Below, piece after piece: positions 13,381 to 24,560 of a DNA stretch of 64,000 nucleotides. Source of the stretch: Liolophura sinensis (taxonomy: Eukaryota > Mollusca > Polyplacophora > Chitonida > Chitonidae); the NCBI RefSeq assembly GCF_032854445.1, contig NC_088295.1, forward strand, positions 92,065,805 through 92,129,804, written 5' to 3'. A model generated the notes under the pieces. It saw only the letters and a list, made by a program, of their open reading frames with translations. It had not been told where the DNA came from and did no database searches. Numbering within the stretch: the stretch's first letter is position 1; each line of letters opens with the position of its first letter. The position numbers and the translations under genes were made by a program.

Positions 13381-13549
13381 GCTTCCTCTCCGACCGTAAG
13401 TAGGAAGGTCCTCCAACAACCTGCAGATGTTCGTGGGTTTCCCCCGCGCTCTGCCCGGTTTCCTCCCACCATATGCTGGCCGCCGTCGTACAAGTGAAAT
13501 ATTCTTGAGTACGGCGTAAAAGACCAATCAAATAAATAAATAAATAAAA
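13381..13549 (+). mobile_element. SINE-A, 5'-truncated copy
   Basis: Body and tail of SINE-A: cttcctctccgaccgtaag, then cgtgggtttcccccg, ctgcccggtttcctcccacc, tgctggccgccgtcgta, gagtacggcgtaaaag and an (aaat)n tail. The tRNA-like head is absent. Compare the complete copy at 24,642-24,897. Confidence 0.9.
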
Positions 13550-14210
13550 TCTCAAGCGAACTAATGTGCTAAAGAAGTCTAGGTATTCGGCCGAAACTTA
13601 TAACTGGGTGACCCGGGCTTTGCACTAGGTGTGGGTAAGAAGGTATCTATCGACTCTCTAAGGTCCCCCATGGCTTTGTACAAACATCTGATATTACCTG
13701 TCCGACAAATGTACTTTCCTATTAAGGCTTTCGGCTTGCTTGTCTCATAGCTTATAACTCACGTATTTGTCTAATGTAAAGCCCGATTCCATTAAGAATA
13801 CATCCAACCCGCTTCCCTTCTATAGAGACCTAATACATTTTAACTTCTGATACAAAATAAGCCAATCGTTTTTCTCTGCGCATGTAACTCTGTCTAATAT
13901 TGAAGCCAAGCCTGGCCCCAGTGCGGTCTGAATTACCACAAAAAAGCGTTCCATCTCCGGCACTGATGGCCCGTCCCGAAGAAACGATCAACCGGGCTAT
14001 GACCAGCGTCACTCAAAAAGACGGCATTCATGACAGTCCATATTCGGTTAGAATAACAGAGTTTACACGGGGGAGCAGTAGACGTGAGATGGAGGAAATT
14101 GACTGGCACAGGGCCGGTCCGTAAAGATCGAATGGACAGGGAATGCGGACGGCGAGTAGAATCTGACCAGCAGGCCAACCCATCAACCAACAGTCCCACC
14201 TAGCGAACAC
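13550..14210. other. Single-copy DNA upstream of a candidate first exon
   Basis: No repeat is recognised. The part from about 13,900 to 14,210 is richer in CpG than its surroundings and sits directly before the ATG of the candidate signal-peptide exon, so it could be a 5' region. Open frames on both strands (13,830-14,210) have no recognisable domain. Confidence 0.3.
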
Positions 14211-14340
14211 ATGCAGCCAAAACTACGCTGCATCTCTGTTTTGTTACTATTAGTCTATCAAGCTGTTCATACATGTTCTCAGCACTCACTCTTTACTGAT
14301 TTCCCGACAACATATTCCTCATTACTGAAGCAAAAAGCTG
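14211..14340 (+). CDS. Candidate first exon, signal peptide (partial gene)
   Basis: An ATG opens 43 codons plus one base, ending at a consensus splice donor (gctg|gtgagt at 14,341). The stop codon lies in the putative intron. The first residues form a classic secretion signal: a short basic start (MQPKLR), a hydrophobic core (ISVLLLLVYQAV) and a small/polar cleavage region (HTCS). The remainder (QHSLFTDFPTTYSS...) is polar and unrecognised. If real, this starts a secreted or membrane protein on the plus strand; I could not place the next exon (phase 1). An alternative acceptor, tgttctcag at 14,282, keeps the same frame. Donor-like hexamers are common by chance, so this rests on the signal peptide plus donor only. 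Confidence 0.28.
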
Positions 14341-15049
14341 GTGAGTAGGCAAAAAAGTACAATATAACCGTAAACAAATGTTTTCCCAGAGTGACCTGCT
14401 TTTTCTGCCATATTGTTAGATAACCAGGATCCTTTGACAATCTTTTTCTAACTTGCAAAGGACGTTGAATTCCAGTGATTATTGTAGAAAAACGTCACGG
14501 GTCATGTGACGTCACGTAATGGCCCATTTTTGAAATTTACTGTTAAACATGTTCGGTTAGACGTAGCTTGGTCTGGTGAAGTCGAATATGATTTCATTTT
14601 GTCTACGACATATAATTTTCGTGATAATTGTAATTAAAACCCCCAAAAGTGCGATTTTTAACACGTTTTTGAAAACCAGGTGAAGGAAAGCAATGTTGCC
14701 GCGAAGGTGAAAATTGGTCAACACGTAGATCCATTACTGCTCTTCAGCGAGCTGGCAAGATAGCTATAGCCGCAGCCTACCTATGACTACATGTAGGTTA
14801 GTGAGCTGGATATGCGCTATGTCTGTACCAAAAGTATTTCGGTTGTGTTAACAAATGCAACACAGAAAAAGACATTCTTGAACTGGATTGTCGAGAATTT
14901 CCGGAAAATTTACATATCAAGTCCTTGCATACCCCTAAGAGTTATAATTAGGTTTAGTTATATTTTCAACCCAAATGCCGAATGTTTTAGACTTTTAGCC
15001 GTACTGGTATAGCTAGCGTGTATCCAGACCGCTTAATCTGTGTGCCTTT
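14341..15049. other. Single-copy DNA, nothing recognised
   Basis: About 700 bp following the candidate donor site, of AT-rich composition. No convincing exon, repeat or RNA gene was found. Confidence 0.4.
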
Positions 15050-15860
15050 CAGCATTGACGGAGAGGCACAAGTCTTTGTACACAGTGACTTAGAAGCAAC
15101 AATGTTTCCGCACATAGTGACTGAGAAGCAAAAGTCGTTTTTCAAAGGGAAAAAAGGCCTTCTTCACAACGAGAGAGAAGCAAAAGTCTTTTTCGTAGTA
15201 AGAGAGATATAACAGTTTCTCTTCTTAGTGACAAACAACAGTGGCAGAGAAACAAGTTCTCCATACTACCTAAGAAACAACATTTTCGTTTATAATGACT
15301 TAGAGGCTACAGCCTTTCTTCATAAAGACTAAGAAGCAACGGTATGTGTTTACAGAGACAGAAAAGTAACAGTTCAAAAAAAGCAGTTATTTTTCTTATA
15401 GTAATAGACGTGGGAAATTCTGCCAGCTACTTGCGGATGGTCGCGGGTTTACCCCCGGGCTCTGCCCGGTTTCCGACCACTATAATGCTGACCGCTGTGG
15501 TATACGTGAAATAGTCTTGAGTACGACGTAAAACATCCATCATATAAATAAATAAATAAATATAGTAACAGAGTAGTAACTTTTTGCTCAGTGAGTAACC
15601 AGCAACTCTTCATAATGACTGATAAACGGCAGTTCTTCGTCAGACTGACTGGAGAACAACACTCCTTGTTTATAGTGGAAGACAATAAAGAGTCTTCACA
15701 CTGTCTTCATAGAGACAGAGGAACAAATCTTCGTAGTCTAAGAAACAATGGACTTTCTTTTTAGTGACAGAGAAGTAATTGTCTTTGTGCATATACTGAG
15801 CGAGACGAGACAGCCTTTCTTCCTAGTGTCTGTAAGAGAACAAGTGCGATCTCCTGGTGA
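15050..15860. repeat. Decayed tandem array of about 37-44 bp units
   Basis: Diverged recurrences of agtgacttagaagcaac, caagtctttgtacacag, gagaagcaaaagtc, acagagaagtaat and similar blocks run from about 15,050 to 15,860. The period is irregular and the copies are too diverged to count. A SINE-A copy at 15,420-15,563 interrupts it, so the array is older than that insertion. Confidence 0.6.
15420..15563 (+). mobile_element. SINE-A 3' fragment inside decayed array
   Basis: The SINE-A body from cttgcggatggtcgcgggtt through tctgcccggtttccgacc, atgctgaccgctgt, gagtacgacgtaaaac and an (aaat)n tail. The head is missing. Array-like sequence continues on both sides. Confidence 0.88.
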
Positions 15861-15972
15861 GTAAGGAGCATTCTGACTAGTCACGGTCTGCCATGGCCAG
15901 AATTGTGGGTAGAACTGTGGGTAGAATTGTACTCACACGACTTTATGATCAACTGTATCCGCAATTTCTTTT

Positions 15973-16152
15973 TTCAAAGAAGCGTCTATGAATCAAGGTT
16001 CCGCCAGCGTGTATCTACATAAGGATGTGACATTCAAAGAAGCGTCTATGAATCAAGGTTCCGCCAGCGTGTATCTACATAAGGATCTGACATTCAAAGA
16101 AGCGTCTATGAATCAAGGTTCCGCCAGCGTGTATCTACATAAGGATGTGACC
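15973..16152. repeat. 60-bp tandem triplication, nearly identical copies
   Basis: Three head-to-tail 60-bp copies start at 15,973, 16,033 and 16,093 (ttcaaagaagcgtctatg ... ctacataaggatgtga). They differ at one or two positions, so the expansion is young. Confidence 0.96.
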
Positions 16153-17885
16153 AGAAGAAGAATCTAGCTAACTGTTGTAGTCAGTGGCCTTGGGCCGCTT
16201 GAGATAACCCTCTGTTTGAGGAAGGGGCCTGTGAAGAGAGGCTACAGGGAGGACAGATCGCCAAAAACATGGTTCGGAGAAGGCCAATTCCAAAGGCAAA
16301 TCTTTAACAAATATTAGGTCAACCGGAAATGTTGTTCTAACACTTTCTTACTAGTACGCAGAGTCTTCTCAATCGATGCTCTATTTTGGGAAAATCATCC
16401 ACTATAGAGAGAATCTGTAACTATCTGTGTAAAGATGTAATATGAAGTGGTCGCTTGTTCTAAGGCCTCGTCCGTGAATTGGCCACACATCTGGCACGTC
16501 GAACGGCCTGCCCTGCTGACTTTTTTCGAGTAAGAAAACCGCTTATTGCCCAAGAAATATTTTAAATCGTTATCAGTCAAAATTCCTTTTCCTAACAATT
16601 GTCAAAAGTGAAAGCTGTTGCAAGAAACTGTAATTTAGACATCTAAGAAGTGCCATCTACTCACCAGTTTTTAGTTACAGCTAGGAAGTTAAATGTGTTT
16701 GGGTGAATGAAATATTTTAAAAACCACTGAGGCAGCTTGGAAATCAAATTAGTCCACAAGGACGTGAAATGTTAGGTCATATAGTTTGTGTTTTTACTAC
16801 GCGACCAAACCCGTCAAATGAGCGTTGCCCTGAGTACAAGGCCACCCCTTTAGCAAATCTTCATATCCCACATGTTCATTTACCACCACGAGATGACTTG
16901 TGGTCAAGGAAAGCATCGCCAGCAGAATGACGGCTGCTAAACAAACACACGAGCTCGCCTCGGATAATGCTAATCTGTACAACCATGAGAACAGTGTCAA
17001 GTAACTTACCCGTCTTTGGTGCTATTGGAATCCGAAGGCAGAATTCATCGGAGTTTTACAATAATTATTTAAACACTTGGTCTCTCTTCGGAGCAGTTAA
17101 AGATCCCCGTTTCCGAACGCAGCCACTGAAGCTAAACAGCATCTGGGGAGTAATCCATTCTGGGTAAAGTTCTGCATGCTCGCAGCTACATTCCCATCCA
17201 GCATAGCCTTCGCTGAGGTCCGCGTTACCTGCAACCAAAACCCAGAGTCAGAGATTAGTGGACAACAATCTCAGATTGTTGGGAGAATGTTAGGGGCAAT
17301 ATGTGGTGACATGTAACCAATGGCAGTATAAGATCTTAGAGTCAACAATCCAGTGCAGGCTGGAACCAGGCCGAAATAAAACTACATCGAAGGCAATAAG
17401 GCATGAACTCGGCCAGCTCACATTAGTGGAGCTTTTTTTCCACATCTTCTCATAACTTTAGGAAAATCTCGTGTGTTAAGTGCACTAAAATGGACTTTTA
17501 TGCTTAATTGTGCGACAATAAAGCAGCAGCTACGCAACCGTTGAGGGCATATGTTAAGCCGACGAGCTGCTGGGAGCAATGGTATTGTCCCTGGCTGCAG
17601 AGGACGGGCATCAATGAGAGCTGGGACGTCGCTATGTAAATACCCCCCTCTGTCCACCGCGGCCCTGGGTTACCAGACCCGATACACATAAATAGCTGTC
17701 TATCCATCCCATCCCAAAATGGATTAATCCCTGAAAGATTTATTGTAAAATATCGACATGTTCAAGAGTTCATCTATATTCATAACTAACCAAAACAAAA
17801 GAGTTAACGGTATTGCAGTCACCATTTTCACAGAAGTCCTGCAAAGCCTTCCACAACACAAGGTCTAGGTGTATTGCCTGATTCC
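16153..17885. other. Single-copy DNA with weak exon-like stretches
   Basis: About 1.7 kb without tandem repeats. The minus strand has several short open stretches bounded by splice-like signals: 16,665-16,726, 16,884-16,974, and a frame after the acceptor-like ttttggttgcag near 17,231. None has a recognised domain, and they do not chain into one gene model, so no gene is called. A weak 5S-rRNA-like patch near 17,125 was considered and rejected. Confidence 0.35.
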
Positions 17886-18842
17886 TAGACGATAAGTAAC
17901 AGACACGGCTTTCTCATTACCCATTTGGTGTAGCTCCTACTACTCTGGACGATAAGTTACAGACACGGTTCACTCATTAGATGTAGCTCCTACTACTCTG
18001 GACGATAAGTAACAGACACGGCTTACTCATTAGGTGTAGCTCCTACTACTCTGGACGATAAGTTACAGACACGGCTAACTCATTAGGTGTAGCTCCTACT
18101 ACTTTGGACGATAAGTTACAGACACGGCTAACTCAGTATGTGTAGCTCCTACTACTTCGGACGATAAGTAACAGACACGGCTTACTCATTAGGTGTAGCT
18201 CCTACCACTTTGGACGATAAGTCACAGACACGGCTAACTCAGTAGGTGTAACTCCTATTACTTTGGACGATAAGTAACAGACACGGCTTACTCAGTAGGT
18301 GTAACTCCTATTACTTTGGACGATAAGTAACAGACACGGCTTACTCATTAGGTGTAGCTCCTGCTACTTTGGACGATAAGTAACAGACACGGCTTACTCA
18401 TTAGGTGTAGCTCCTACTACTTTGGACAATAAGTAACAGACACGGCTTACTCATTAGGTGTAGCTCCTACTACTTTGGACGATAAGTTACAGACACGGCT
18501 TACTCATTAGGTGTAGCTCCTACTACTTTGGACGATAGGTTACAGACACGGCTTACTCATTAGGTGTAGCTCCTACCACTTTGGACGATAAGTCACAGAC
18601 ACGGTTCACTCAGTAGGTGTAGCTCCTACTACTCTGGACGATAAGTAACAGACACGGCTTACTCAGTAGGTGTAGCTCCTACTACTTTGACGATAAGTAA
18701 CATACACGGCTTACTCATTAGGTGTAGCTCCTACTACTTTGGACGATAAGTTACAGACACGGCTAACTCAGTAGGTGTAGCTCCTACTACTCTGGACGAC
18801 AAGTTACAGACACGACTTACTCAGTAGGTGTAGCTCCTACAA
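17886..18842. repeat. 53-bp tandem array
   Basis: About 18 copies with a 53-bp period; gacgataag recurs at 18,001, 18,054 and 18,107. Blocks are gacgataagtaacagacacg, gcttactcattaggtgtag and ctcctactacttt. Paired variants (taacagacacggctt versus ttacagacacggcta) are shuffled along the array. Confidence 0.96.
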
Positions 18843-19477
18843 CCTGAGCATGACAAGCGGAGTTCCGATAATAGGACACGAGTACCTTTCTTACTGCTAC
18901 AGCCTTCTGTCGAGACTCACCTTTTCCAGGTCTGGTAATGGGGATATGTGAAACATAGAAATAACTATAAATATTGCATCAGTCTCTTTATGAAGAAAGT
19001 TTGAGTGTATGATAACAGAAAACGATATATTTGACACTGTATGTGGCTTGTCTTCGACAATCTCTCTTATAAGTCAAAAATACATGAAACGGTTGCTTGT
19101 TGTTTCATAATATGAAGCATATCATGTGGCCAAAAGTACAAAAACGCGTCTCAGTTTTCATCTGGGAGGATAGAAATGGCTTTATGCTAAAGTTTTCCTA
19201 AGGCCCCAACAGTCCGGAAATTACGTTAAAACAATTCTGTTGGGTGGAGAGCCTGAGCTGGGGGCGCTAAATTTGTCCTGCGTTTCTAGTATGCTCATCG
19301 ATGGCGTCATTTCCAAATATTTCCAGCCACTGACGGAAAAGATCCACAAAAATAGAGGGGTTAAAGGGGCTCCTTTTAAGAAATGTTAAATATGCATCAA
19401 ATGTTAAATGTGCATCAAAAATAAAAATGTTCATTACCATGAGGAACTTTACCACCATATAAAAAATCGTTTGGATT
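18843..19477. other. Single-copy spacer with one exon-like stretch
   Basis: About 630 bp between two large arrays. On the minus strand, 18,921-19,065 is open for 48 codons and ends at an ideal donor (aaag|gtgagt read on the minus strand). No domain is recognised (see findings). Nothing else is identified. Confidence 0.35.
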
Positions 19478-22400
19478 TTTAAGACCGGAAGACAGCATTA
19501 TGAGACCACGAGTAATGGGATCGCAGAAGTCCAGCCATAAAACAGACTGGAAGACAGCATCATGAGACCACGAGTAATGGGATCGCAGAAGTCCAGCCAT
19601 AAAACAGACCGGAAGACAGCATCATGAGATCACGAATAATGGGATCGCAGAAGTCCAGCCATAAAACAGACCGGAAGACAGCATCATGAGACCACGAGTA
19701 ATGGGATCGCAGAAGTCCAGCCATAAAACAGACTGGAAGACAGCATCATGAGACCACGAGTAATGGGATCGCAGAAGTCCAGCCATAAAACAGACTGGAA
19801 GACAGCATCATGAGACCACGAGTAATGGGATCGCAGAAGTCCAGCCATAAAACAGACCGGAAGACAGCATCATGAGACCACGATTAATGGGATCGCAGAA
19901 GTCCAGCCATAAAACAGACCGGAAGACAGCATTATGAGACCACGAGTAATGGGATCGCAGAAGTCCAGCCATAAAACAGACCGGAAGACAGCATCATGAG
20001 ACCACGAGTAATGGGATCGCAGAAGTCCAGCCATAAAACAGACCGGAAGACAGCATCATGAGACCACGAGTAATGGGATCGCAGAAGTCCAGCCATAAAA
20101 CAGACCGGAAGACAGCATCATGAGACCACGAGTAATGGGATCGCAGAAGTCCAGCCATAAAACAGACCGGAAGACAGCATCATGAGACCACGAGTAATGG
20201 GATCGCAGAAGTCCAGCCATAAAACAGACCGGAAGACAGCATTATGAGACCACGAGTAATGGGATCGCAGAAGTCCAGCCATAAAACAGACTGGAAGACA
20301 GCATCATGAGACCACGAGTAATGGGATCGCAGAAGTCCAGCCATAAAACAGACCGGAAGACAGCATCATGAGATCACGAATAATGGGATCGCAGAAGTCC
20401 AGCCATAAAACAGACCGGAAGACAGCATCATGAGACCACGAGTAATGGGATCGCAGAAGTCCAGCCATAAAACAGACCGGAAGACAGCATCATGAGATCA
20501 CGAATAATGGGATCGCAGAAGTCCAGCCATAAAACAGACCGGAAGACAGCATCATGAGACCACGAGTAATGGGATCGCAGAAGTCCAGCCATAAAACAGA
20601 CTGGAAGACAGCATCATGAGACCACGAGTAATGGGATCGCAGAAGTCCAGCCATAAAACAGACTGGAAGACAGCATCATGAGACCACGAGTAATGGGATC
20701 GCAGAAGTCCAGCCATAAAACAGACCGGAAGACAGCATTATGAGACCACGAGTAATGGGATCGCAGAAGTCCAGCCATAAAACAGACTGGAAGACAGCAT
20801 CATGAGACCACGAGTAATGGGATCGCAGAAGTCCAGCCATAAAACAGACCGGAAGACAGCATCATGAGATCACGAATAATGGGATCGCAGAAGTCCAGCC
20901 ATAAAACAGACCGGAAGACAGCATCATGAGACCACGAGTAATGGGATCGCAGAAGTCCAGCCATAAAACAGACCGGAAGACAGCATCATGAGACCACGAG
21001 TAATGGGATCGCAGAAGTCCAGGCATAAAACAGACTAGAAGACAGCATCTTGAGACCACGAATAATGGGATCGCAGAAGTCCAGCCATAAAACAGACTGG
21101 AAGACAGCATCATGAGACCACGAGTAATGGGATCGCAGAAGTCCAGCCATAAAACAGACCGGAAGACAGCATCATGAGACCACGAGTAATGGGATCGCAG
21201 AAGTCCAGCCATAAAACAGACCGGAAGACAGCATCATGAGACCACGAGTAATGGGATCGCAGAAGTCCAGCCATAAAACAGACCGGAAGACAGCATTATG
21301 AGACCACGAGTAATGGGATCGCAGAAGTCCAGCCATAAAACAGACTAGAAGACAGCATCATGAGACCACGAGTAATGGGATCGCAGAAGTCCAGCCATAA
21401 AACAGACCGGAAGACAGCATCATGAGACCACGAGTAATGGGATCGCAGTCCAGCCATAAAACAGACTAGAAGACAGCATCTTGAGACCACGAGTAATGGG
21501 ATCGCAAAAGTCCAGCCATAAAACAGACTGGAAGACAGCATCATGAGACCACGAGTAATGGGATCGCAGAAGTCCAGCCATAAAACAGACCGGAAGACAG
21601 CATCATGAGACCACGAGTAATGGGATCGCAGAAGCCCAGCCATAAAACAGACTGGAAGACAGCATCATGAGACCACGAGTAATGGGATCGCAGAAGTCCA
21701 GCCATAAAACAGACCGGAAGACAGCATCATGAGACCACGAGTAATGGGATCGCAGAAGTCCAGCCATAAAACAGACCGGAAGACAGCATCATGAGACCAC
21801 GAGTAATGGGATCGCAGAAGTCCAGCCATAAAACAGACCGGAAGACAGCATCATGAGACCACGAGTAATGGGATCGCAGAAGTCCAGCCATAAAACAGAC
21901 TAGAAGACAGCATCATGAGACCACGAGTAATGGGATCGCAGAAGTCCAGCCATAAAACAGACCGGAAGACAGCATCATGAGACCACGAGTAATGGGATCG
22001 CAGTCCAGCCATAAAACAGACTAGAAGACAGCATCTTGAGACCACGAGTAATGGGATCGCAAAAGTCCAGCCATAAAACAGACCGGAAGACAGCATCATG
22101 AGACCACGAGTAATGGGATCGCAGAAGTCCAGCCATAAAACAGACCGGAAGACAGCATCATGAGACCACGAGTAATGGGATCGCAGAAGTCCAGCCATAA
22201 AACAGACCGGAAGACAGCATCATGAGACCACGAGTAATGGGATCGCAGAAGTCCAGCCATAAAACAGACCGGAAGACAGCATCATGAGACCACGAGTAAT
22301 GGGATCGCAGAAGTCCAGCCATAAAACAGACCGGAAGACAGCATCATGAGACCACGAGTAATGGGATCGCAGAAGTCCAGCCATAAAACAGACCGGAAGA

Positions 22401-22981
22401 CAGCATTATGAGACCACGAGTAATGGGATCGCAGAAGTCCAGCCATAAAACAGACTGGAAGACAGCATCATGAGACCACGAGTAATGGGATCGCAGAAGT
22501 CCAGCCATAAAACAGACCGGAAGACAGCATCATGAGATCACGAATAATGGGATCGCAGAAGTCCAGCCATAAAACAGACCGGAAGACAGCATCATGAGAC
22601 CACGAGTAATGGGATCGCAGAAGTCCAGCCATAAAACAGACCGGAAGACAGCATCATGAGATCACGAATAATGGGATCGCAGAAGTCCAGCCATAAAACA
22701 GACCGGAAGACAGCATCATGAGACCACGAGTAATGGGATCGCAGAAGTCCAGGCATAAAACAGACTGGAAGACAGCATCATGAGACCACGAGTAATGGGA
22801 TCGCAGAAGTCCAGCCATAAAACAGACTGGAAGACAGCATCATGAGACCACGAGTAATGGGATCGCAGAAGTCCAGCCATAAAACAGACCGGAAGACAGC
22901 ATCATGAGACCACGAGTAATGGGATCGCAGAAGTCCAGCCATAAAACAGACTGGAAGACAGCATCATGAGACCACGAGTGT
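19478..22981. repeat. 62-bp tandem array, about 56 copies
   Basis: The largest array of the window. The 62-bp unit contains ggaagacagcatcatgag, accacgagtaatgggatc and gcagaagtccagccataa. Unit variants (gactgg, gactag, agatcacgaataatg, a 3-base deletion giving gcagtccag) recur in ordered groups, showing block copying. Minus-strand frames of about 115 codons at 20,862-22,198 arise because three 62-bp units give 186 bp, a multiple of three. They are not genes. Confidence 0.98.
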
Positions 22982-23822
22982 TTGGTGTGCAGAAATCCAG
23001 TCATACAGCACACCCGAAGTCAGATGGATTCATCGAAACAAATGTTTTGTTTTTTTTTTTTGTTTGTTTGCTTTTTGGATTTTTTGTACAAAATGTAAAG
23101 AAGACATCGTAGTCCACACAAATATGTTGTATCTGATAGAACCACCGTAATAAGACTACACATGAAGTCTCGGATTTGTCCCAGACGTATCTAAGAACAC
23201 AGATAAGCTTTTGGAAGAAAACCTTCTCTCCAGGGATCACGTGATGGTCATGTGGTGTTCATTACCCACCGAGGACATGACCACCGTACGATGGCCATCA
23301 TCTACATTTATTCCACGTACACGTCTGGTACAAATTCTCAGACAGTGCTGGCCTGTAGAAGAGCATACATGGCCGTCAGACCGACCTCCTCATGCATATT
23401 TATCTGCTTTATGGCACAAGTTATCACAACTATAAAAGCAAAGTGGTTTTAACCATGAAAGTTAGTAATTATTATCATTTCATCGCGGTAATGTGCACCG
23501 CTGATGTTCCCCTCGGAAGGTGTTCTACAATATAGTGATTCTCGAGAATTAATATCATTTATTCCAAGTGGAATCCGGCTGGTAGTAGTGGCGGCATAAG
23601 CGGGAACACGGCATTAACGTGCTGATGTGAGACTGCCATAAATACCGGGACCGTCGACGTCTACAGTCACCCGGCTACCACTTCCGATTGGGCCCCTCAC
23701 TAATTCACCCGTTCACCATCTGTAGGTAATCTCTCAACCGGAACAGACAGACATTTCCTGTAGAACAATAACATTTGTCCACGAAACAGTCGTAATGTCG
23801 GTAACAGGGCCCATCCATATTC
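22982..23822. other. Single-copy DNA, no supported gene
   Basis: About 840 bp following the 62-bp array. It includes a poly-T tract near 23,048-23,060 and a TATAAAAG at about 23,430 that lies too close to the following ATG to be a convincing promoter. No domain or RNA is recognised. Confidence 0.4.
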
Positions 23823-24040
23823 AACTGGTATCGGTACACTTTCATCTAAATCCACGTCATGATGACCAATCGCATACTCAGAAACCTATTTTACACCTTG
23901 CATGTACTGTGCCTTTTTTCTGTTGTTTAGAACTTAAAGCAATGTGCAACGTAGTGAAATGAAATGTTTCTTTGATGTGTTTGGAGATTTACATCTGACA
24001 ACATGAGGTATGCAATCCTTTCTGTGTACATGTATTACAA
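23823..24040 (+). repeat. Locally duplicated block R, copy 1
   Basis: The segment containing ctaaatccacgtcatgatga, ccaatcgcatactcag, gcaatgtgcaacgtag and tgtttggagatttacatc recurs at 25,851-26,040 (copy 2) and in shortened form at 27,064-27,243 (copy 3). Copies 1 and 2 both lead directly into the 42-bp array. Confidence 0.92.
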
Positions 24041-24560
24041 ACGGGTCCTGTAAACAACACCTTTCTATGCGTACGTATTTCCAGACAGGACCAGTAACCA
24101 ACACTTTCTGTGTACACACATTACAGGCAGTACCAGTAACCTATGCTTTCTATGTGTACGTATTTCAGAGAGGGCCAGTAACCAACACTTTCTGTGTACA
24201 CACAATACAGACACTGCCAGTAACCTATACTTTCTATGTGTACGTATTTCAGACAGGGCTAGTAACCAACACTTTCTGTGCACACACATTACAGACAATG
24301 CCAGTAACCTATACTTAATATGTGTAGGTATTCCACACAGGACCAGTAACCAACACTTTCTGTGTGCACACATTACAGACAGGAACAAAATCCTATAATT
24401 TCTATGTGCAAATATTACGGACAGGAGCAGTAAGCCATACTTTGTTTGCACAAGTACTGCAGACTTTACCAGTAACCAACACATATTACCCATATTATGG
24501 TTATTTCCTGTGCCCATTATAACAGGCAGTACCAGTAGTACCAGTGACCAATACTTCCTG
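24041..24560. repeat. 42-bp tandem array, part 1 (two alternating subunits)
   Basis: About 13 copies of a roughly 42-bp unit arranged as alternating types. One carries aaccaacactttctgtg, the other aacctatactttctatg, so the effective period is about 84 bp. The same array type resumes at 26,041 after the block duplication. Open frames on both strands (24,010-24,598) are by-products. Confidence 0.92.

Noticed and set aside
17095-17170. Weak 5S rRNA similarity (tgaagctaaacagcatctgg, then ctgggt)
   Set aside because: Only the central 15-20 bases resemble 5S. The 5' half, the internal promoter spacing and the terminator are absent.
20862-22198. Three minus-strand open frames of about 115 codons as a repetitive gene family
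   Set aside because: They result from three 62-bp units making 186 bp. Frames break wherever the 3-base deletion pattern or variants differ, and the surroundings are pure array.
23430-23535. TATA box plus short ORF (MKVSNYYHFIAVM...)
   Set aside because: The ATG lies only about 20 bp after TATAAAAG, where transcription would start, and the frame stops after 26 codons without a good donor.
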